Made by a program: the position numbers and the translations under genes. The notes under the pieces were generated by a model, which did not search any database, was not told the DNA's origin, and saw only the letters and a program-made list of their open reading frames with translations. Shown here in pieces: positions 58,553 to 64,000 of a DNA stretch of 64,000 nucleotides. Positions within the stretch are counted from its first letter, which is position 1, and each line of letters starts with the position of its first letter. Origin of the DNA: Robbsia sp. KACC 23696 (lineage in GTDB: Bacteria; Pseudomonadota; Gammaproteobacteria; Burkholderiales; Burkholderiaceae); NCBI RefSeq assembly GCF_039852015.1, contig NZ_CP156627.1, forward strand, positions 620,001 through 684,000, given 5' to 3'.

Positions 58553-60211
58553 TCACTCGACGGCTGCCAGCCGAGCAATCGCGGGCCGATCGGCGCGGAC
58601 CTTGTCGGAGGCGATCGGTTGGCCACTGGCGTCGCTTTTCCCCTGCTTCACCCCGGCGCCACTCGCGCCTTCTCCGGTATCGCTTCCCCACCCCCCTCCC
58701 AGCGCTCGAATCAAAGCGACCGTCGATGCCGCTTGCACGCCGGCCAGTTGCGTGGCGGTGCGCTCCGATTGCAGCGCCGTCCGCTCGGCGTCGATCACCG
58801 TCAGATAATCGACCTCGCCCTCGTCATATTGCCGTCGCGACAGACTGGCTGCCCGCGTCGAGGCCTGCACGGCAACCGCCTCCGTCTCGCGCTGCGTGCG
58901 CAGAATTCTGAGATCGGACAGGCTGTCTTCCACTTCCTGGAACGCATCCAACACCTGCGAGCGATAGTTTGCCGCCTGTTCGTCGAAGCGCGCGCGGGCT
59001 TGCGCCAACTGCGCGTGTCGCCGACCGCCGTCGAAGATCGGCAACGTCAGGGCCGTGCCGGCAAGTGGGCCGAGCAGGAACGCACGGCTGGACCATTTGA
59101 ACAAATCGCCAAGCGTCGCCGCTTCGAATCCCGCCGTCCCGGTCAAGGACAGCGACGGGAAATAGGCGGCTTTCGCCACGCCAATCCGCGCGTTCGCCGC
59201 AGCCATCGCCCGTTCCGCCGCCGCGATATCGGGGCGCCGTTCGAGCAAGGACGACGGCAACCCGGCCGGCACCGCCACTTGCACCTGCTGCAACGGGCTG
59301 TCGGGCATCGTGAAGGTCTCGGGTGTGCTGCCCACCAGCACGGCAAGCCGATGCTCGGCGGTCGCGCGCTGGCGTTCGACCGTCATCGCGTCGGACTGCG
59401 CGCTGGCCAACTCGCTGCGCGCGCGAACGACATCCAGCTCGCTGATGTCGCCATCGTCGAAGCGTCGCTGCACGAGATCGAGAGCCTGCTTGCGCAGCGC
59501 GATGGTTCGCCGAAGCACGCCATGGTCCGCGTCGAGAGAACGCAAGGCGAAATACTGCTGCGCCACATCCGCCTGCAACGTCAGCAACACCGAACGATAC
59601 AAGGCGTCGCTCTGTTCGGCATCGGCGCGCGCCGCGCGTACGTTGTCGGAAACACGACCGAATAGATCGACTTCGTAGGAAGCGCTCGCTTGCGCACGCC
59701 AGAGCGTCTGCGACGGGATCGTCACATTGTCCGGTTGCAGTTGCGACGCCCCGGATACCTTTTCCCGCGTCGGGCCGAAGCCCGCGCCCAGCGACGGATA
59801 CAGGTCCGCCCGTGCGCTGTCCCGCGTCGCGCGAGATTCGTTGACACGCGCGAAGGCGGCCTGCAAGGTCGGACTCGCCGCCGACGCACGCGACTCGAGG
59901 CCATCGAGCGTGGCGTCACCGAAGATGCGCCACCATTCGCCACGCGGCAACTGGTCCGACGGCGCCGCAACCTTCCACTGTGCGGCCCGCGCCTTATCGG
60001 CCTCGCTCAGCGTGCCATCGGTCAAGGCCGTATCGGTCGATTGAACGGCGTTTTCCTTGAAGGCGGTGGGCGTGCCGACGCCAGGCTTGTCATAATGCGG
60101 CGCCATCGAGCAGGCGCTCAAGACCCACGCGGTCATCAGCGACAACGCCATCGGTGGCATGCGGCGAACAAACCGCGGCGCGATGGTTCGCTTGAGATAG
60201 TGCATTGTCAT
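58553..60211 (-). CDS. RND efflux outer-membrane channel (OprM/OprN/OpcM-like lipoprotein)
   Basis: A protein of about 552 residues, longer than the usual 470-490 by an N-terminal and a C-terminal extension (GGGWGSDTGEGASGAGVKQG). A lipoprotein signal ends LSACS at about residues 31-35. The paired repeats of the TolC-like fold are visible (ASPTLQAAFARVNESRA, ASASYEVDLFGRVSDNVR; ANARIGVAKAAYFPSLSL, QVLDAFQEVEDSLSDLR). ATG 60211 has GAGGG at a good distance. It follows the pump gene by 31 bases and completes the tripartite exporter. Confidence 0.9.
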   Translation of the reverse strand: MTMHYLKRTIAPRFVRRMPPMALSLMTAWVLSACSMAPHYDKPGVGTPTAFKENAVQSTDTALTDGTLSEADKARAAQWKVAAPSDQLPRGEWWRIFGDATLDGLESRASAASPTLQAAFARVNESRATRDSARADLYPSLGAGFGPTREKVSGASQLQPDNVTIPSQTLWRAQASASYEVDLFGRVSDNVRAARADAEQSDALYRSVLLTLQADVAQQYFALRSLDADHGVLRRTIALRKQALDLVQRRFDDGDISELDVVRARSELASAQSDAMTVERQRATAEHRLAVLVGSTPETFTMPDSPLQQVQVAVPAGLPSSLLERRPDIAAAERAMAAANARIGVAKAAYFPSLSLTGTAGFEAATLGDLFKWSSRAFLLGPLAGTALTLPIFDGGRRHAQLAQARARFDEQAANYRSQVLDAFQEVEDSLSDLRILRTQRETEAVAVQASTRAASLSRRQYDEGEVDYLTVIDAERTALQSERTATQLAGVQAASTVALIRALGGGWGSDTGEGASGAGVKQGKSDASGQPIASDKVRADRPAIARLAAVE

Positions 60212-60242
60212 TTTGTTTCCCTCTTCACCCCGTCTCCGGGGA

Positions 60243-63200
60243 TCACGACGATTTGTGCGTTGCCGGTTCCGTCTCTCCGCCCCACGACGCTTCCACGCCC
60301 TGAATCGACGGATGACGATGATGCGTGTCTTCCAGATGCTCCTTGCGCGTGAGCTTACGCAGCACGACATAAAACACCGGCGTCAGCATCAAACCGAACA
60401 GCGTCACGCCGAGCATCCCGAAAAAGACCGCGATACCCATCGCATGCCGCATCTCGGAACCCGGCCCGCTGGCCAGCACCAGCGGCACCACGCCCATGAT
60501 GAAAGCGATCGACGTCATCAAGATAGGGCGGAGTCGCAGCCGGCTGGCTTCGATCGCGGCCTGGACGATCGTGCGTCCCTGCATCTCCAATTCCCGCGCG
60601 AACTCGACGATCAAAATCGCGTTCTTCGCCGACAGCCCTACCAACACCATCAAACCGATCTGCGTGAAGATGTTGTTGTCGCCGTGCGTCAGCCAGACCC
60701 CGGTCAAGGCCGACAGGATGCTCATCGGCACGATCAAGATCACCGCGAGCGGCAGCAACAGACTTTCATACAGTGCAGCGAGCACCAGATACACCAACAG
60801 CACGCTGACAGGGAAGACGACGAATGCCGCATGCCCCGCCAATTCCTGTTGATACGTCAGATCGGTCCATTCGAACTTGAAGCCGCGCGGCAGCGTTTCC
60901 GCGGCAATCCGACGAACGGCTGCCTGCGCCTGATCGGTCGAATAACCCGGCGCCGGTCCGCCATTGACGTCGGCAGCGGTATAGCCGTTGTAACGCACGA
61001 CCATATCCGGGCCATAGGTCGGCGTGACTTTCACCAGCGACGACAGCGGCACCATCTCGCCATTGGCATTGCGCGTGCGCAGCAGGCCGATATCGCCACT
61101 GTTCGAACGGAAACGCGCATCGGCCTGAACCCGTACCTGATAGACGCGGCCGAACTTGTTGAAGTCGTTGACGTAGAAAGAGCCCAGGTAGACCTGCATC
61201 GTATTGAAGACATCGGTCACGGACACGCCCAGTTGCTTCGCCTTCACGCGGTCCAGTTCGACGTTCAATTGCGGCACGTTGATCTGATAGCTCGAGAAGC
61301 TCGGCCCCAGCTCCGGCGCCTGCGCGGCCCGTTTCATGAAGGCCTGCGTAGCGTCGTAGAGCGCGGTATAGCCTTGCGATCCGCGGTCTTCGATCTGCAG
61401 CTTGAATCCCCCCAACGTGCCAAGACCCAGCACCGGCGGCGGCGGGAACACCGCGACGAAGGCGCCCTTGATCGACGACATCTTGGCATTCAGCTCGGCC
61501 AGGATCTTGTCCATCGGCACATGTCCTGGCCGTTTGTCGATGGGGTCGAGCGGGATAAACGTGATGCCGGCGCTCGACGAGTTCGTGAAGCCATTGACCG
61601 ACAGGCCTGGAAACTGCACGGCAGCCGACGTTCCCGGCACCGTCAGCGCGATACGGCCCATCTCCTGCACGACTTCCTGAGTGCGATCCAGCGACGCACC
61701 GTTCGGCAACTGCGCGATGGCGACCAGATAGAGCTTGTCCTGCGCCGGCACGAAACCACCCGGCACGGTCTTGCTCATGAAAAACGTCCCGCCAAGCAAG
61801 ATCGCATACAGGCCCAACATCACCGTTTTACGGCCGATGATGCGCGTGACGCCGCGTCCGTATTGTTCCGAGCCGCGATGGAACACCTTGTTGAATACAC
61901 GGAAGAAGCCGCCGAACAAGCGGTCCATGACGCGGGTAAGCCAGTCCTTCGGCTCGTCATGACCTTTCAACAGCAGCGCCGCCAACGCCGGCGACAGCGT
62001 CAGCGAATTGAACGCCGAGATCACCGTCGAGATGGCGATCGTCATCGCGAATTGCTTGTAGAACTGGCCGGTCAGGCCCGACATGAAAGCCAGCGGCACG
62101 AACACGGCCACCAAGGTCAGCGCGATCGCGACGATCGGGCCGCTGACTTCCTGCATCGCACGATAGGTCGCCGCTTTCGCGGACAAGCCCGCGGCGATAT
62201 TGCGCTCGACGTTTTCCACCACCACGATCGCATCGTCGACGACGATCCCGATCGCCAACACCAAGCCGAATAAAGACAGCGCGTTGATCGAATAGCCGAA
62301 GGCCAGCAATAACGAGAAGGTCCCGACGATCGACACCGGCACGGCGAGCAACGGAATGATCGATGCACGCCAGGTTTGCAGGAAGATGATCACGACCAGC
62401 ACGACCAAGGCGATCGCTTCGGCCAGCGTATGCACTACCGCGTGAATACTGGCGCTGACGAAACGCGTCGGGTCGTAGACGATGTCGTAGGACAATCCCG
62501 GGGGGAAATCGCCCTTCATATCCTGCATCTCCGCGCGGACCTGATCGGCGATCTGCAGCGAATTCGCGCCCGGCTGCTGGTTGATCACCAGTGCCACGGC
62601 AGACTTATTGTTCAGGAACGCGCGCAAACCATATTCCGATGCGCCCAATTCCACACGCGCCACATCTTTCAGATAGGTGACCGCGCCATCAGGCGCGGTT
62701 TTCAAGATGATGTTGCGAAACTCATCCTCGTTGCGCAAGCGGCCTTGCGCGTTCACGTTCAATTGCAACGGCGTGTTTTGCATCGACGGCGATTCGCCGA
62801 TCACGCCGGCGGCCACCTGTACGTTCTGCTCGCGAATCGCATCGACGACGTCGCTCGCGGTCATCCCTTTCTCCGCCACCTTCTGCGGATCGAGCCAGAC
62901 GCGCATCGCATAATCGCCGGCACCGAAGATCTGCACCTGGCCCACGCCCTGAATACGTTCGAGGCGATCCTTCACATTGATCAGCGCATAGTTGCGCAGA
63001 TAGGTCGAGTCATAGCGACCGCTCGGGGAAATCAGGTGAACGAGCAGCGTGATCGTCGGCGACGCTTTGATCGTCGTGACGCCCAGGCGCTGTACGTCCT
63101 CCGGCAAACGCGGCAATGCCTGCGACACCCGGTTCTGCACCAACTGTTGCGCCTTGTCCGGGTCCGTGCCGAGCTTGAAGGTCACCGTCGTCGTCATATT

Positions 63201-63464
63201 GCCGTCGCTATTCGCTTGCGACTGCATATACAGCATGTTTTCCACGCCGTTGATCTGCTCTTCCAGCGGCGCCGCAACGGTTTCCGCAATCACCTTCGGG
63301 TTGGCGCCCGGGTATTGCGCGTGAACGAGCACCGAAGGCGGCACCACTTCCGGGTACTCGGAAATGGGCAGCTGGAACAGGGAGATCAAACCGCCAAGGA
63401 GGAGAATCGCGGACAAGACGCCCGCGAAAATCGGTCGATCGATAAAAAATTTTGAGATATTCAT
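60243..63464 (-). CDS. RND multidrug efflux permease (MexF/CeoB/BpeF-like)
   Basis: A 1073-residue HAE1-family pump. MNISKFFIDRPIFAGVLSA opens as in MexF/CeoB. The proton-relay aspartates lie in IGIVVDDAIVVVENVERN (about residue 405), and the lysine in LVGLSAKNAILIVEF (about 935). Two large periplasmic loops and twelve membrane segments are present. It drives proton-coupled export of drugs such as chloramphenicol, trimethoprim and fluoroquinolones in its closest relatives. It lies in the order adaptor-pump-channel; no regulator is in the window. Confidence 0.92.
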   Translation of the reverse strand: MNISKFFIDRPIFAGVLSAILLLGGLISLFQLPISEYPEVVPPSVLVHAQYPGANPKVIAETVAAPLEEQINGVENMLYMQSQANSDGNMTTTVTFKLGTDPDKAQQLVQNRVSQALPRLPEDVQRLGVTTIKASPTITLLVHLISPSGRYDSTYLRNYALINVKDRLERIQGVGQVQIFGAGDYAMRVWLDPQKVAEKGMTASDVVDAIREQNVQVAAGVIGESPSMQNTPLQLNVNAQGRLRNEDEFRNIILKTAPDGAVTYLKDVARVELGASEYGLRAFLNNKSAVALVINQQPGANSLQIADQVRAEMQDMKGDFPPGLSYDIVYDPTRFVSASIHAVVHTLAEAIALVVLVVIIFLQTWRASIIPLLAVPVSIVGTFSLLLAFGYSINALSLFGLVLAIGIVVDDAIVVVENVERNIAAGLSAKAATYRAMQEVSGPIVAIALTLVAVFVPLAFMSGLTGQFYKQFAMTIAISTVISAFNSLTLSPALAALLLKGHDEPKDWLTRVMDRLFGGFFRVFNKVFHRGSEQYGRGVTRIIGRKTVMLGLYAILLGGTFFMSKTVPGGFVPAQDKLYLVAIAQLPNGASLDRTQEVVQEMGRIALTVPGTSAAVQFPGLSVNGFTNSSSAGITFIPLDPIDKRPGHVPMDKILAELNAKMSSIKGAFVAVFPPPPVLGLGTLGGFKLQIEDRGSQGYTALYDATQAFMKRAAQAPELGPSFSSYQINVPQLNVELDRVKAKQLGVSVTDVFNTMQVYLGSFYVNDFNKFGRVYQVRVQADARFRSNSGDIGLLRTRNANGEMVPLSSLVKVTPTYGPDMVVRYNGYTAADVNGGPAPGYSTDQAQAAVRRIAAETLPRGFKFEWTDLTYQQELAGHAAFVVFPVSVLLVYLVLAALYESLLLPLAVILIVPMSILSALTGVWLTHGDNNIFTQIGLMVLVGLSAKNAILIVEFARELEMQGRTIVQAAIEASRLRLRPILMTSIAFIMGVVPLVLASGPGSEMRHAMGIAVFFGMLGVTLFGLMLTPVFYVVLRKLTRKEHLEDTHHRHPSIQGVEASWGGETEPATHKSS

Positions 63465-63527
63465 CTGGGCGCTCCGGCGTCCTTATGTGAGGCTATCGGG
63501 CAGCAATGCATGCGCGTGCGTTCCGCT

Positions 63528-64000
63528 TCAAGGTTGTGCCTGTGCGACGGTGTGCGTCTTTGCGCCGTCCGGTTGCTCGCCCGACGGCAGCATCGCCACG
63601 GTGTGCACCGTCACCGGCGTATTCGGCCGCACGCGCTGCAAGCCCTCGACGACGATGCGCTCGCCGGCCTGCAATCCCGACTTGATGACGCGAAGGCCAT
63701 CCTGCTCGCTACCGGTATGCACTTCGCGGTATTGCGCCTTATCGTCCTTGTCGACGACGAGCACGTACTGCTTGTCCTGATCGGTACCGATGGCGGCATC
63801 GCTGACCATGACGGCCGGATGCGGCTTGCCGCCGCCGACGGCCACGCGCGCGTACAAGCCCGGGAGCAAGGTCCCATCGGCATTGTCGAAGCGCGCACGA
63901 ACCCGAATCGTGCCGGAACGCGTATCCAGGCGGTTGTCGATCGAATCGATGATGCCGGTGCGGGAATAGCCCTCTTCATTCGCCAGGCCCAGGCGCACCG
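63528..64000 (-). CDS. RND periplasmic adaptor (MexE/CeoA-like), partial
   Basis: The C-terminal 157 or so residues of a membrane fusion protein; the N-terminus is beyond the right edge. Visible features are GIIDSIDNRLDTRSGTIRVRARFDN (read in parts), LLPGLYARVAV, the DAAIGTDQDKQYVLVV beta-barrel strand, and GLQAGERIVVEGLQRVRPN, all classic for the AcrA/MexE family. It ends 63 bases before the pump gene start. The end QPDGAKTHTVAQAQP is a short flexible tail. Confidence 0.9.
   Translation of the reverse strand, partial: VRLGLANEEGYSRTGIIDSIDNRLDTRSGTIRVRARFDNADGTLLPGLYARVAVGGGKPHPAVMVSDAAIGTDQDKQYVLVVDKDDKAQYREVHTGSEQDGLRVIKSGLQAGERIVVEGLQRVRPNTPVTVHTVAMLPSGEQPDGAKTHTVAQAQP

Noticed and set aside
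60213-62273. Very long plus-strand open frame (about 686 codons) antisense to the RND permease
   Set aside because: Histidine/arginine/glutamine-rich product with no family features; it mirrors the codon pattern of the real pump gene on the other strand, which has full-length motifs.

Overview
The window is a chromosomal segment of a GC-rich (about 60 %) betaproteobacterium, most likely Burkholderiaceae (Burkholderia, Paraburkholderia, Robbsia and relatives). The basis is the DUF4148 secreted proteins, a MexF/CeoB/BpeF-type RND pump, the 4-hydroxyproline module, and the overall style of dense operons with ATGA overlaps. No tRNA, rRNA, CRISPR array, phage module or intact insertion sequence was seen.

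Layout. 1-4.2 kb: tail of a LysR regulator, then MFS transporter - ligJ (4-oxalomesaconate hydratase) - MFS transporter, an aromatic-acid (gallate/protocatechuate 4,5-cleavage type) uptake and hydration unit. 4.2-5.5 kb: a CPA1 cation/proton antiporter. 5.9-8.8 kb: three overlapping glycosyltransferase genes of three different types (GT4, MurG/MGT-like, GT2). 9.0-10.2 kb: zinc alcohol/formaldehyde dehydrogenase. 10.4-14.6 kb: hydroxyproline catabolism (PAS-AraC regulator, FAD D-amino acid dehydrogenase, 4-hydroxyproline 2-epimerase, DapA-like deaminase), ending against the debris of an amidohydrolase. 14.8-22 kb: LysR/SnoaL-like divergent pair, a small membrane protein, a FitA antitoxin with a wrecked FitB toxin, an Old Yellow Enzyme, two DUF4148 proteins and a Dcp-type M3 peptidase, with twin TetR-like operator palindromes.

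22.3-51.4 kb is the core of the window: a complete type VI secretion system with all thirteen core components (tssB-C-hcp-E-F-G-H-vgrG ... tssJ-K-L-M-A). A long AT-rich divergent promoter region precedes it, with an unrecognised 596-residue protein on the other side. Between vgrG and tssJ the operon carries a MORN/YwqK-like protein, a DUF4280 PAAR-like tip protein, two tiny genes, and a transport module: one periplasmic solute-binding protein plus two divergent DAACS (glutamate/dicarboxylate symporter fold) proteins. The genes from tssH to tssK are mostly joined by overlapping stop/start codons or gaps of a few bases, so the transport module appears to be expressed with the secretion machine. 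Directly after tssA lies a 421-residue protein with an SGHY motif block that I associate with plant IQM-type proteins. It is a candidate effector with no obvious immunity gene. These two items are the best candidates for an undescribed system.

51.4-64 kb: a decayed MHS-family transporter fused to an N-terminally clipped DUF1028 gene; a MarR - membrane protein - MFS efflux operon with palindromic and tandem-repeat operators; a cobalamin riboswitch with cbtB-cbtA, divergent from a histidine-phosphatase-like gene, with two very strong inverted repeats between them; a SotB-like sugar efflux transporter; and a MexEF-OprN/CeoAB-OpcM-type RND efflux operon on the minus strand whose adaptor gene runs off the right edge.

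Functions are assigned by reading motifs and recalling families. No database or structure search was run, and GC and composition remarks are by eye.
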